DNA of 64,000 nucleotides from Lactarius indigo (GCA_025766275.1 JAFKAC010000136.1:1-64000), one strand, 5' to 3'. Counted from the first letter of the stretch, positions 47,356-59,645 are shown. A program made the numbers and translations. The notes: generated by a model from the sequence alone, not told the origin.

Positions 47356-48010
47356 GTAATCAGCACTGACAACAATAACACCACCAGCAACAGCACACAG
47401 GCAATGCCCAACAAGCATTCTCTGCAGTGTCAATTCCAACACTTCAACATGCACTCCCCACCCTTGAAAAGTTGTATGGATCATAGGAGAAGGCTTCCAC
47501 AAAGACTTGCTATGAGACTTTTGTCCCTGCCCTCACTGCTGGGATGGAGAAACTTGATAGTTACTACCAGCAAAGTGCCAAGTTGGATGCACATATTATG
47601 GCAATGGGTGATGTACCTTTTCTCATACATTTACTCTTCTCTGACCCTTGTGTTGTAGTCCTTGGTCCCTCCAAGAAGATGTTGTATTTTCACAAGAATT
47701 GGCCTTCTAGCTTGGTCTCAGATGTAGAAGAGGTCATACAGACCTGAGTAAGTTCTTTTTCTCTTTACTAATACAAATAATTCATCTCTGCCAACATGAA
47801 TTTTCTAGAATGCTTCAATACACTGTAAAACAACCCAAGTGCCAAGTCTACATGCACTTGCAAGGCTCCACCAACCCACAAGTCCACCCCTAACATCAAT
47901 GATACCAACTCAGAAAATGATGCTGATAGCTATGAAGCTGATATCAGCCCAGCCAACGCCAGGAAGGATGAATAGAAGACTTACCTCAACACTATTGAGG
48001 ATATACTGGA

Positions 48011-48640
48011 TGGGATGAGCATAGTCCACTGGTGGTGGATATGCTGTTGTTTTTATTCCACTGGCATTTGCATGTGTCATTACAGCTGTTTTCATAACGA
48101 TAGATACCTTACAACAATTTTTTACACACAGCGGGGTTTGAATGGGTGTTTCAGTGACCATGCCGAGTTTTCTTCCACAAAAACTAATGATATTAATTAA
48201 AAAAAATGAAATTATATAATGCACTTATCATTTTCAAGACACTGTTTTCAAGACAAAGTCATGCTATGCAAGGGCCCTGCTTTGTATGGAGGAGAGTCCA
48301 ATGAAATGGGATACAAAGTCATATAAAATGTAGCTGTTACATGTCTGGTCATCAAGAAAATGTCAGCATGCTTGGCTCATGCATGTTATGCGAAGCGTGA
48401 CTCAATTCCCCTTTGGAAAAATGCCTACTAGCACAACCCCTGTTGTCAACAAACCCATTGCCACCTTTGTAGATAGAATATACTTGCAGCTGCAGTGTTT
48501 GAGAGTTGAAACAGGGAGCTTATAGGTAGTGAGTCTAGCGACAGGGAAGGGGGGAGGTGGTGTTCAATGTAGACAAGTGAGCCCTGAAATGGGAAGTATA
48601 AAAGACACAGATGTTTACCAAAATGATGATATGAAAAGGA
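48011..48640. other. Spacer after the hAT element
   Basis: A decayed tail can still be read near 47,980-48,030 (YLNTIEDILDGMSIVHWW, resembling the hAT C-terminus). Beyond that nothing is recognised. Confidence 0.4.
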
Positions 48641-49960
48641 TCATTGACATACCTGATGTCCCCTGCTCGACATCATTGGAAGAGTGCACGTGCCCAAGAG
48701 AGCTCATCCAATCAGCCTCAGTCTCATCCATGCAAAGTCATCCTACATGTGTTGCAACCATCTGCTCCAGACCTGTTGCCACCATCTGCTTCAGACTCAC
48801 TACTGCCAATGTCTCCACCACCACCTGAGGTCCCTCACCTGTCTCCGGCTCCTTCCTTGCCTCCCCATCTGCCACCCTCAGTGGCAGGCCTTCCTATTCC
48901 AACTGATAGTCAGCAAATCTTGGCTGGTCTGCCCATATATTTGCCACTGACCTATGCACAATCTTATGGTGCGACGTTCTACCCACCAGTGTACCCATCA
49001 GCCCCATACCACCACACCTATGGCTCTGGGATCGGCACAACGCTGCTTTAGCCATGGGGCTATGGACAATACCCCATGGCTCCATTCATGGTGGATCCAT
49101 CAGCTGCCTGGCATGCCACAACTGGCAAGGAAGATTCACCTGCACACGACATGCATGGTCATGTCACCAATGGGCCAGAGGATGAGGCTGCTCTGGGGCA
49201 TGGGAGTGGTGGGGGTATGGGTGCCAACAGCGCTGCTTTGTCATTGACTGCAGTTGCACAGCTAGGGAAGTCCTACCCTAATAAAGAAATTAGTGAAGGA
49301 GGTGAGTATCACCACCTCCATGCTGAGAAGTTATTTGCTGATCACCTTGAAGTTTGGGAGTTCCGCATTGAGGTGGTTGACGACAATATCAAACATACCT
49401 TTAATGCACACACTAATATGAAGTGGTACAACTTCCTTGATAAAGTGCACTGGCACTTTGATAGGCCACACAGTGAAGTATGTGTGGGGTTCCAGATCAG
49501 TGGGGATGCAGGTGCGATGTCATACCTTGCATCTGAGTACGACTGGGATGACATGCTTGCCTGGCTGTTGGGAAAGGTGAAATCCACACGGACACATGCT
49601 GTGTCAATGGAGATAAAGAATATGGTGAGAAATCATGTCACTATGACACAAAGGATAGACTGACCTTGCATACCTCCAGCAACCATCTACAGTGTCAAAG
49701 ACTCATGGCAGCAAGAAGGGGAAGGAGAAACATTGCTGTGAAGATGACATTCCCCCCAAGCCAACCCCAGACATGCTGTACCACATCCTGGAGTTGCAGC
49801 AGCACCTCCTATGTGCAACGCACTCCAGACTGGGAAAGAAAGCATACTGCATGATCAAGCAGTCAGGAGAGAACGGAGAGGGGGGGCATAAAGAGTTGAT
49901 GCCCAAAGAGATCAGCCTATGTGTTACAGACTGGACTTGTTTTTCGACTTTACCTTAATT
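48641..49960 (+). pseudogene. Unknown Pro-rich protein with conserved C-terminus, one in-frame TAG
   Basis: A single frame runs from about 48,641 to 49,663, broken only by TAG at 49049-49051 (TTLL-stop-PWGYGQYP), best explained by CAG to TAG. The first half is Pro/Tyr/His-rich (MSPPPPEVPHLSPAPS, YPSAPYHHTYG). The second half has an ordered region (HLEVWEFRIEVVDDNIKHTF, MKWYNFLDKVHWHFDRP, CVGFQISGDAGAMSYL). A further exon from about 49,690 gives a basic KKGKEK run, then DDIPPKPTPDMLYHILELQQHLLC and KKAYCMIKQSGENGEGGHKEL. I know this arrangement only as a multicopy unknown of mushroom genomes. No function is assigned. Confidence 0.5.
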
Positions 49961-50009
49961 TCTTACTTACACTTACATTTGCAGGAAAGTCTTTCCTTTC
50001 TTGGCTTTC

Positions 50010-50660
50010 CCTTTCTTGGACTTGCTGTGCACTAGGAGCCTTAAGATTCTCTCCTAGTGCAAAGTGAGACAATGAGACACTCATTGTCCTTATAAGTCTT
50101 TATCACTACTATACTTGGGCTAAATGCACCCTTTTATGGCAGGTGTCTCACTTCTATTTTTAACTTTGAGACATGTCTCACTTGCCTTTTATATCCTTGT
50201 TTCTTCTCACACTTACTGTGGATAGCTGTGCACATCTTCTTCTTTTTCCCATGCCTGCTGTGGATTGCTGTACTTTCTTCTCACGCTTGCTGTGGATTGC
50301 TGTGTTGCTTCTCATGCTTGCTGCGGATTGCACCATTTGTTTGTTCCGCACAAACAAACCTTTTTCTATATAAGTTGTGGCCCTAAGTAGCTTGTATCCT
50401 TAGACTTGACTTCTTTACCATCACAGTATACATTGTTTTCCCATTCCCTTGGGGTAACTCTCTGCTGAACCATTGAACCTCTTGAATCCCCTGAACTCTG
50501 CTCACATCTTGAGTATTGTGTCATACTCTGAGATCCTTGTTAACCACTTAAACCTTGCCACTACCAGCTGAACCCTCGCTCATTGACATAGAAAGACCAG
50601 ACTTGCTCACGCCGAGCTGAATGTTCCTACTGTAATGTTACACTATGGGCAAAGTATATT
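50010..50660 (+). repeat. Possible LTR or promoter block with hairpins
   Basis: Holds a perfect 11-bp inverted repeat TGCACTAGGAG / CTCCTAGTGCA (50028-50038 and 50051-50061), an 8-bp pair GACAATGA / TCATTGTC (50068-50088), three or four degenerate copies of CTTGCTGTGGATTGCTGT (50,205-50,330) and TATATAAG at 50367-50374. Arrangement (hairpins, TATA, then pyrimidine-rich leader) suits an LTR, but no second copy was found here. Confidence 0.35.
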
Positions 50661-53181
50661 GTGAGAGCATATTGTCAAACCAGCACAACAAATGACTCAC
50701 CTAGTTCCAGTCGCTCAACAGCAAGCAAATTCATTCAACTGAATGTGAAAGTGTTTGATCGCCCAGCAACCAAAAAACCTTGAACTGGACATGCACTGCT
50801 GGAGGTGCATGTCACTGTGGGCATTTTGGGATGTTACATTGATTTTTATGTTAATTTTATGAGGAAGATAATTAAAAAAAATCTAAAGTGTCATTGCATA
50901 AGACAGCATGAGCTTATTTACAATGTACTTCACAATGAAAAACAGGTATTGGTCCTGGATATTTTGTAATTAAATTCACAATGTAATTACCTATAAAGTT
51001 AGCATATGATCAACTCGTTCATTGGCAATGATTTCGGGTCATTCATCTTGATGATACTGCAGAATATAATTTGAATGTAATCCCTATAATTCCTCACATT
51101 TCATCAAGGGGATATCCAGTGCATCATCCGACATCAGAATGTTGCAAGTCAATGACTCAAGACATCCAGACTTGTGACATCAAAATCTCAACTCACAACT
51201 CACAACATTTGCCTGACATCAGAACATCACCAGGCATTTCAACAGGTCAGGATACAGGCTGACACAATTTTGGCAGGTTTTTGAACCCATTGCAGGTTTG
51301 TAGGACTGTAGTTACATATTATATTAAAGGTGCTACTGATACTTACTAGCCATGCCCATTGTTGTCCTCACTGTTGTCGGTGCATAGTTGTCCAAGTCGT
51401 AACCGCCATCGCTGTAGTGGCCTAGTTGTCATTGTTGTTTGTGGCTTGCATTGGGACGGAACTCACATTGGTGTTGCAGTGGGATTTTTGTGCAGTGTTG
51501 TGGGGGCTTGCATGCCATGTTGGGACGGTGTCGTGAGGATGATGTTGTGACAGGTCTTGTGGCAAAGCCTAGGGTGGAGGTGCCAACTATGAGCTTGCAT
51601 GCAATGAGGAGGAAGTAGGTGGTGACTTGAGGGGTGCGACACTGTACGGAGCTGAGTCTGTGTGAGTCTGAAGTGGAGCAGATTCCACAGTGGTGAGACA
51701 GGAGGAAGAGAAGTGTCAAGGACCAAGGGGAGTTGACCTGAGAACATGTGAGAGTGAGGCGAGACGAGATGAGACTATGACTTGTGGGCTTGGTCCTTTG
51801 AGTGCCCATGGTAGGGCCTGACTTCTGGGATAAGCACACAGAGTGATGGGGGAAACTAAGGCAACCAAGCACTGGCCCATTCAGCAGGGAGATGTGGTTT
51901 AAATACAGGCAAACCTGTAGCTACCACAGAAAGGGTAAGGTAAGAAGGTAAGTTATGAAAAAAAGAGAGTAAGTGGGATTGGTGGGAACTGAGTTGAGAT
52001 GTGGAATTGAGGCATAGGGCATGAGTGGCTGAGATGAAGACAAAGGTGTTTGATATGAAGGTAAGGAACGTGAACAAAGGCTGGGGTTGTAGCTGATGAC
52101 AGTGCATGCACAGAGATAAAAGTGCAGCATGGCCAGGCGTCCTATGGGTGAAGTAAGTTGACATGTGAAAAGAAAAATGACGATGCAATGAAAGAGTGGA
52201 TGATACAACGAGGTTGGACAACCCTACAAACAAAGGCTAATTGCCAGGTTGTGGGGAATTGGTGTTGTCGTTGTCTATCTGCATGGTTGCAAGGGAGGGG
52301 CCAAAGGAGTGACGGGAGAGAGAGAGAGAGAGAGAGAGAGGGCATAGAACAATGGGATCATGTTTATAAAAGTCTGGTGTTGGGACATTGGAACATTGAT
52401 TGCAGGTGCTAAACTTGAAATTGAAGTCAGAACAATAGCAGGTCAACAACTGTATCACTAACGCTCAAGTTACAACAGCATGATATCAACACTGTGTTTA
52501 GATCATGGCACATTCTGTTAATTTGAGGACTGACCTGCGAATCAGAAGATGACCCAATTACCATTAGTTAGATCTTGGCCAATCTGGGTCACCTCAGTCA
52601 GGTGAGGCATGTCACTGAGGTAGCAAATATCATTTTGGTGGGTGGTTGACCTCATGCACAAGTATATTGTGTCTCATGTGCATAAGATCAAGGCTTCAAT
52701 ACATCGGCTTAGACATAATGTAAGAGAAAAGGAGGTGCACTGACAAAGGCCTAGCTGGGCGCATCCTACCATACTTGACTTGCAACACCACAGGTACAGG
52801 TGTCAAGATGGTCTTCAACCTTTTGAGCTTATGGGTTACTGGTTGAAGCACAGAAATGTAAGTATGGCATACAAGAAGGTCATATGTTGAGGTGAGGCAT
52901 TGATCATGGTACCCTGAAGTTGAACCCATGTCCACACTTGCTGGAGTAAGTGGAGCACTTGGGTAAGGGGTCCAACACATAAGGGCACGGGCCAGCGCAG
53001 GATGCACCGAGTAGGATATACCAACGAGAGAGGGGTGGCAGGACCAACAAAGACAGTCGTTTCTTCCCCTTAGGTTGGACCTCTTCAATGTGGAAGCATG
53101 TGAGTCTGCCTTAACATTCAAGGCGATGTCAACAAAAAGTCAGCCATCCCTTCAAACGTGCCTTCCTCCCAACAGTCACAA
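50661..53181. other. Long stretch without recognised genes
   Basis: Minus-strand ORFs at 51.4-52.3 kb are Ser/His/Leu-rich without motifs. A (GA)13 repeat lies at 52316-52341. AT-rich DNA at 50,820-51,010 resembles the 37.7-38 kb spacer (TTTTGTAATTAAATT, AAAGTTAGCATATGA). Confidence 0.4.
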
Positions 53182-54410
53182 ATCCATCACCTGAATCAGA
53201 GAGCTTAAGTGGGATTGTAGGCCCGCTGCCCCTACTTGACACCCTGTTGGCACTCCCCTTACCTGCCTGCTTGTATGGACTGCTCCACTGGCTGCAGGAG
53301 GATTCGGGTCTCCCGCTGGCACTAGGCAAACGATGGAGGCCACATGAGGGTTGCCCTTGTGGGCAGTCGAGGGACCAATGCATTCTAACCCAGCTACAGG
53401 CTTCACAGGGCCTTCCCTGGCTGAACAAGAGGCCCACGTAGTGGGGGCACATCTCTGCTGGGGGCTTTGGGTCTAGCAATGGTGCTTGGCAGGCATGAGG
53501 TACAAGACACATAACTTCCCTTCTTTGAAGTGGCAGTAAGTGATGTGCAGTGCGGTGCACCTTGTCCAAATCCATTGACAACGCGACTTTGTCTTCAGGC
53601 AGGCACACCAGCTCCACATCAGTCAGGTAAGCAAAAAAAACAACTCACCACAACCAACACCATTTGGCATCAGCAACAAGCCCAGGTTGGTCACTAGACT
53701 GTCCTCCCATCCCCTGCACAACTTCAGCACTACTTGCACCTGTAACCCTGTAAGGGACAAAGGGCCTGTGTAGCAGGAGCACACTTTCCTGGGGGACTCT
53801 AGGCCAGTGACGATGCTCTGTGGAGGTAAGTAGCAACACAACCAGGGATCGTGTATCACCACAGTGTTCATAGAACATTGAGAAGGTTGTATTTCACTGT
53901 AAGAGGTGCAATTGAGCCTTTAAGGTCAGATGAATGATGAGCATCACCTAAGAACTCTCACCATGTCAATCAGATGGTGCATCAAAAACAATTTGAAGGT
54001 CGTGAATGCCAGGTGGGAATGGGGGGCAATGAACATGTCCATTGCGAACAACCAGATGGCACGTCAAGGCTGCTTGTGAAGGCTGGTGTGTGGATGGAGG
54101 GGACAACAGAGAATTGAGTGACTGCACCTTGAACAGCTTGAAGAATGCTGACACAAGATGGGAAAAGAGCAATGAACACTCCCACTGAGGCAACCAGACA
54201 GCATGTCAAGGTTTCCTGCAAAGGATGACGTGCAGATAGAGGGGACGACAGAGGACAGAGAACCGATTGACCACACCGGGGGGGCAACAAACATTCCCAC
54301 CGAGGCAACCAGATGGCACGTTGAGGTTGCTTGTGAAGGGTGGCATGCAGGAATGGTGAGAAAAACATGAACAGTGAAGAGGAGGGGAAATGGTGCAGAT
54401 TGGGAATCGG
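53182..54410 (-). repeat. Direct repeat A flanking the Crinkler pair
   Basis: Matches 61,430-62,690 in the same orientation from ATCCATCAC...GAATCAGAGAGCTTAAG to the tandem-rich end. Both copies keep an open minus-strand frame with evenly placed Cys (LLDPKP, YVGLLFS, WVR, CPQGQPSCGLH, SASGRPESSCSQW). In this copy the frame spans 53617-53129 and starts MELVCLPEDKVALSMDLDK. The left-hand end (54,0-54,4 kb) contains tandem units with AACCAGATGGCACGT, spaced about 110-150 bp. No polymerase or integrase motif is present; nature unknown. Confidence 0.7.
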
Positions 54411-55030
54411 AGCTGAGTGGGCAGCTTGTTGTCATGCATTATATTATTGACTGTTTGGCTATCTGCACATGCAACATTTATTGGGTGGTCGATCTCACCA
54501 TTCTCAAGTTCAAGTTTCTCCATTTCAACAGTTGCTCTCTGTTTTGATATCATCTTGATAGTGTGAACTTAATGCCTGAGGACTGAGGACTATCGTAGAG
54601 AGTAGTGAGTATACAGAAGGGGGTGAAGTGGCCAAGTTGTTGTGTGAGGACTCATGTACTACTAACTTACAGTAGTATGAGAAATTTGTAATATTATTCT
54701 AACTCATACATATCAGCTCTCAAGAACAAGAAACAGACCTGCCCTACCTTCCCTGATCAGGCAAAGAATGCGCCAACTTATCTAAGAATGTTATTCAGTT
54801 GGGAATATTTCTCATGCCCATCATCACCTAAGATCGAATTCACGATTACAATGAACAACACTTTCACACCAAGGGAGAGCAGCACTACCAATACAAGTCC
54901 CAAAAAACCATAAAACAATCATTATATGAAGGTGGAACACAACCAGACCTCGTGTCATCACAAACTTTCATACATCATACCAGTGTGGAACATACACATT
55001 GGATCAGGAAGGATTGCACTGCACACAAGT
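54411..55030. other. Spacer between repeat A and the kinase gene
   Basis: No coding motif. It should contain the 3' end of the kinase-bearing gene on the minus strand. Confidence 0.4.
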
Positions 55031-57551
55031 CTAGAAACTGAGTGCACATGCATGATGAAGAAATGATAAACCAACACTTACCACACAACACCATTTCTGT
55101 GTCACAAACCCATCAAACACATCATTGCTGTCCTTTCCAGCACTTGTCCCTTGAAGTTCCCAGAGTACTGTGGTCAATGGAGGCCTCTGTCTCAGATCCA
55201 GACTAAGTAGTCTGATATATGTGAACCCCCAAACTGAAGCCCCACCAGCCGGAAGGAAGCTTGTGAAGTACTTGAGCATTTGTCCACAAGACCACTGGTC
55301 AGCCAGGACTGCACTATATTTCATTGTGGGTCCATGTTCGGTTCCAGCTTCTGGGGCAACCCAAGATGGAGTCCCACGAAAGCCCTCAACCAAGGTCTCT
55401 TTGCTTTCCACAAAAACAGAAAGTCCAAAGTTGATGATTGACAACCATGGTGACAGCGAGGTGTGCCCACCATTGACAAGGATGTTCCCAGGCTTCAAAT
55501 CAAGGTGAGCAACTCTGAACTTGTGTAGAAATGTGACCCCTTCTAGAAATTGGATGCAAAGCAACTCCACCACATGGGGAAAGTAGGCTTCCCTCAAGCA
55601 TCGAGTCAACAGCATTTGCCATGGCATCACAATCACATTGCAAACAGTGCTAGTAGGGGGATATTAAGTTGGATAACGTCTAGCAACTTGACTGTATGAT
55701 TGATCCAATTGGACTCTGATTGGATTGCCTGTAAGTGCCTGAGAATTTCAAGCTCTTCCATCACACTGTCAAGGAGCTTGAGAGTGACTGTGCCTACATG
55801 ACCATAACTTGAGATAGCCTTGCCTATTGTCAGCTTCAGCTGCACACCGCCCTCTGGGAGTAATGTGTAGCCATCTCTTTGGATGAGTGCCCACACTCTT
55901 GGGTTTCAAAAAGTGACTCCTGTTGCCAATGAGTCTCTGCTCACTTGGTCCCACTACATTCAAGAACTGACGTCGTCAGAGCCGGGCTCCCTTGTGAGAT
56001 GTGGGAGGTTTTCAGTCTCAGTCAAAATTGATGCTAGTGCAGAGGCTAGCTGGGGAGAAAGTTTTTCATGCAGAGCTTTCATCAAATGGAGGAAGTTGTA
56101 AATGTGGAAGATGAACACGAACATCTTGTGTCTGTTAGAAAGATTGTGAGACATCTTGCGATAGTTGACCTTCCACAAGTGTCAGTCTCTTTCTCATGTG
56201 ACAATATGCAGAAACACTACATTATTGTTATTTGGTCCTGGCCCATTTTGATATAACGTGTATTCCACGGCATGGTAGTCATAGGTAACATGAATTGCTT
56301 TTATGAAGAACGTAGAGGACTTGTCCTTGAGTAGTGCATTGCCCAAGCAGACAAGGCAAGAGGCCTGCAGAAGCACAGTATGGATCTCCCCCTTGTGAGA
56401 CATATTGGGAGACACTCCAAGTAGCAAATATGAAAAGTCTTTGATACTTATGGAGAAGTTGCTACAAGGCATATATTGGTAAAGTGCACCATCTCAGATG
56501 GTCTCTACAAGCAGACGAAAGGGCACGGGACATCACTAATAATAACAACATGATTCAGAGTGATTGATTACATAAGGAATCATGGCTCACAACTGGAACT
56601 TAACATCGTGTTGAGGGGGGGGATGTGGTAGTAAATCTTCTTAGGAGACTATATATGTGTGACACCACCTTATCTCTATATGCCTCTTGATTCAAGAGGT
56701 GCTGGTCAAGGAGGACATCAATATAATGGAGAAGTTTGACAGCCATAACACGGTGCATCCCTGAATCGGAACCATCTTTTGGGTCTGTGAAATGTTTGCA
56801 AAAGGCCTTGTTTCCAAGGAGCATCTTCACAGAACCCAACAAAGACAGTATTGTCATCTGAAATTGGATCATGTTCAGTAAGATTACACCAGGTCATGCT
56901 GCAAGGCTCACATCCTGCCAAGGGGAACAGGGGAGACTCGATTCTTGCTCAAGTTGCACAACAAACTCTGGTGGTAATTCATCCTCTGGCAACTCTCTGA
57001 GATTGTTGTCAAAAAGCCATGCCTCAGGGAAGAGTTGGATTTCATCGCAGTTTCGCAAATGAAATGTAACATGATGAAGCCAGCTATTACTCGACTCTGT
57101 TTTGAGTAAAGTAAGCAAGACAACATCACATGTACCAGTGAGAGAGTGTCAGACATATATTTTCCACCAGAAAGTAGAAAGGCGTACCATGTTTCCTGGA
57201 ATCCACATGAACAATGACATCAATATTGAAATGATGGTCAGCATCCTTCTTCTGAAACTCTTCTCCAACTTTGCAGGTTATTAACAGGACACTTCCAAGG
57301 CACTCTTGAGTCAATTGAAACCCATGGAGTGAATGTGAAACATGGATAGGGTGGTCTGAAGGAGGCTTGTAGAACCTGAATTTTCCATGATCTTTGTCCC
57401 TTAGTGAAGGGGTGACCTCTTTCACATAGTGGATAACTCCACCAAAATCCTCTGAAGAGGGCACTGTGACACTGAAAGGAGAGTTGCAGATCTTGAGGTT
57501 GTCATCAATGAGGATACAGATGAGCCGGACTGTCGTAGAATCCTCCATCAT
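55031..57551 (-). pseudogene. Crinkler-header protein with C-terminal protein kinase domain
   Basis: Exon 1, 57551-57188, starts MMEDSTTVRLICILIDD and has the ubiquitin-like header pattern of Crinkler proteins (F-V-V.P...GGVIHYVKE..P, then FRFYKPP). Exon 2 is about 57,105-56,930, exon 3 56,857-56,602 (LLHYIDVLLDQHLLNQEAY). Exon 4 (56,490-56,230) holds DFSYLLLG, LLQASCLVCLGN and KAIHVTYDYHAVEYTLYQ. A linker follows, then the kinase N-lobe (VGTVTLKLLDS, EELEILRHLQ) and C-lobe with HLDLKPGNILV, NFGLSVF and GFRGTPSWVAPE. The DFG Asp is Asn. In such proteins the header serves entry or trafficking and the kinase is the effector part; its target is unknown. Frame changes near 56,500, 55,980 and 55,910 and a TGA at 56494-56496 make it non-functional as it stands. 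Confidence 0.6.
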
Positions 57552-57919
57552 AATACTTGTAATGTAACCAGGGGACAAGGTGTCATACATTCATGAATTG
57601 TAAATATGGACAAACTGGATGTAAACATGGACAAATTGGATCTCAACATTACATAAATTTTAATTTTCTCCACCCAGGGTGTGTACCTTGGGTACAGACC
57701 AGTCATAGCCAAGACTACATTTGAGACAATGTGTGTACTAAGTAGTAATATTAAATGGTTACTGTAAGCTTGCGTCCATCAGGCATCCAATTGGTTGTAT
57801 GTGAGCAATAATGGGGGGTAGGTGATGGGTCCACGGAAGTTACCAAACAACCAGAAATGGAGATGAAATGCAGGATTGGACAAGTGACAAGCGAATCTGA
57901 TACTCCTACAAAGTAGATA

Positions 57920-59645
57920 TGGTACAATGCTTGTGTCTCCCTAGAAGAGTGTGTACACCTTCAAATACTACAAAGTTGTTCCCTTTGTTGTTCCTGTCGC
58001 AGATCAGGGACTACTCTGTTGATTCCTCCATTTGGAATGCCCACCAAGACTGTCCTCAGCGCTACACTTCCCCTGGCCTGTTGCATATGGGAAGCCCTTG
58101 GTCTCAGTCAGGGTTGATGACAGGATCTCGCTCAACTGTGGAGGGAGCCTTGTGTGCAAAGCCCTTATTGAAGGGAGTAAATTGTAAATTCAGAAGATAA
58201 GCGCAAACATGTCGTGTCTGTTAGTAAGCTTGTAGCGCATCATACAATATTTGACCTACCACATGCGTGTTAGTCCCTCTTTTCATGTAATAATAAGTGG
58301 AAATGTACCTTATCATCACCAGGTTCTGATCCTTTCTGGTATAATGTGTATTCAATGGTGTTGTAGTTGTGGTCAATATAGATTGCTTTGATAAAGAATG
58401 TGGAGGATTTGAAGGGGGACTTGTCTGTGATTAGCTTGTTGCCCAGGCAAACAAGGCAAGAGGCCTGTAGAAGCATATGATGCCAGTCCCTTTTCTTGAC
58501 CTTGTCAGAACATATCTCTAGTAATACATGTGGGAATCCCCCAATACTCATGAAAAAGTCACTACAAGGGGTATACTGGCATAGGGTTTGATCAGTCTCC
58601 CTGGCTGTGACCAGGTGGAGAGACCATGTGACATCGCTATCAAGCAAATTAGAATTACAAATTGCATCAAAAATTATAACTCACAACTGCACCCTTATAC
58701 CATGTGGAGAGGGGGGATTGGTAGCAAATCTCCTTAGGAGACTATATATGTGTGACACTGCTTTCTCTCTGTACGCCTCTTGATCTGAGAGGTGGTGGTC
58801 AATGAGGGTGTCAGCATAATGAAGAGCCTCAATAGCTGTCATGCAGCGCATCTCAGAACCAGAACCATCTTGTGGGTCCGAGTCAGTGAAATATTCGCGA
58901 AAGGTCCTGTCTTTGAGGACTGACTTCACAGTAGTTAACAGACACTGTGCTGTCATCTGAAATTGACTGGTGCTTGGTGAGACCACATCAAGTCACACAG
59001 TGGGACTTATGTCGTTGTCAGGCTGTATAGAACGCAGGCAACGCAACTCTTGCTCAAGTTGCACAACAAACCCTGGCAGTAAATTGTCTTCCGTTTCACT
59101 GATATTATTACTCTGAAGCTGGGGTTCAAGAGGGAGTTGTATTTTGTCGTGGTTCAACAAATGGAGTGTAAGATAGTGAAGCAAGCTAGTGCTTGACTCT
59201 GCAGGTAAAGTTCACATGCACAAGACAACACCACCTGTGCCAATGAGAGAGCATCAGACATATCTTTTCACAGAAAGTAGAAAGACTTACCATGTTCCTT
59301 GGAATCAATCTGAACAATGACATCAATATCAAAATGACAGTTGTCACTGTTCTCCAGAAACTCCTCACTAATGCCCCATGGTACATACAGGGGACTCCTG
59401 AGGTGTTCTGTAGTCAATTGAAACCTGGGGTGTGGATCTGAAACATGGATAGGGTGGTTCAAAGGTGGCTTGTAGAACCTGAATTTCCCATGATCTTTGT
59501 TCCTAAGCGAAGGAGTGACCTCTTTCACGTAGTGGATGATCCCACCAACTTCTTCTCTGATGGGTACCTTGATGGTGAATGGAAAGTCGCGGACCTTGAG
59601 ATCATTGTCAATGAGAATACAGAGGAGCTGGACAAGATCATCCAT
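57920..59645 (-). pseudogene. Second Crinkler-header gene, kinase lost
   Basis: A tandem paralogue of the neighbouring gene. Exon 1, 59645-59291, starts at ATG (MDDLVQLLCILIDND) and shares VGGIIHYVKEVTPSLRNKD and FRFYKPPLNHPIHV. Exon 2 starts at 59200 (SLLHYLTLHLLNHDK), exon 3 near 58,958-58,690 (ALHYADTLIDHHLSDQEAY), exon 4 about 58,635-58,312 (PHVLLEICSDK, LLQASCLVCLGN, IEYTLYQKG), followed by an intron with a perfect TACTAACAG branch site. The donor after exon 2 reads ATAAGT instead of GTAAGT (59010-59005). The next part decays (IYNLLPSIRALHTRLPPQL is still visible near 58,180) and no kinase follows before the next gene begins. It is oriented like its partner with about 370 bp between them. 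Confidence 0.6.

Larger units (their letters stand above)
44920..48010 (+). pseudogene. Second hAT transposase, 5' truncated and twice interrupted
   Basis: Segments in order: LDVIPYSNRVFEAATIEWLAP (44,960), PIQTFKNLMFKTMLDIAS-stop-ASKG (45,090), ITCDAWQADNMDTHFAVTGHW (45,330), FAQMNCSHSGTCLGQTLY, GHVTCDNVKNNTTML (45,600), CLTHIINLETQA with SKSKYYNGNPADDHLPED (45,760-45,880), QLLLDMKV-like NLLLDMKVQWSSTYVM (46,560), DKFILGLGLKEKDAEKG and EWT-stop-VRLFCNILQ (46,690-46,820), LPTLEKLYG...AGMEKLDSYYQQSA (47,450-47,590) and GPSKKMLYFHKNWPS (47,670). It is a different hAT lineage from its neighbour. TGA codons at 45142 and 46788 both stand where this family has Arg. A solo LTR and an LTR-like repeat split it. 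BED finger and most of the C-terminal dimer region are lost. Confidence 0.8.

Noticed and set aside
47910..48224. Minus-strand ORF at 48 kb as a separate gene
   Set aside because: No family recognised and it opposes a decayed hAT C-terminus on the plus strand; probably chance.
55031..55896. Stand-alone protein kinase gene
   Set aside because: The kinase reading lacks its own start and follows the header and middle exons on the same strand, so it is treated as the 3' part of the Crinkler-type gene.
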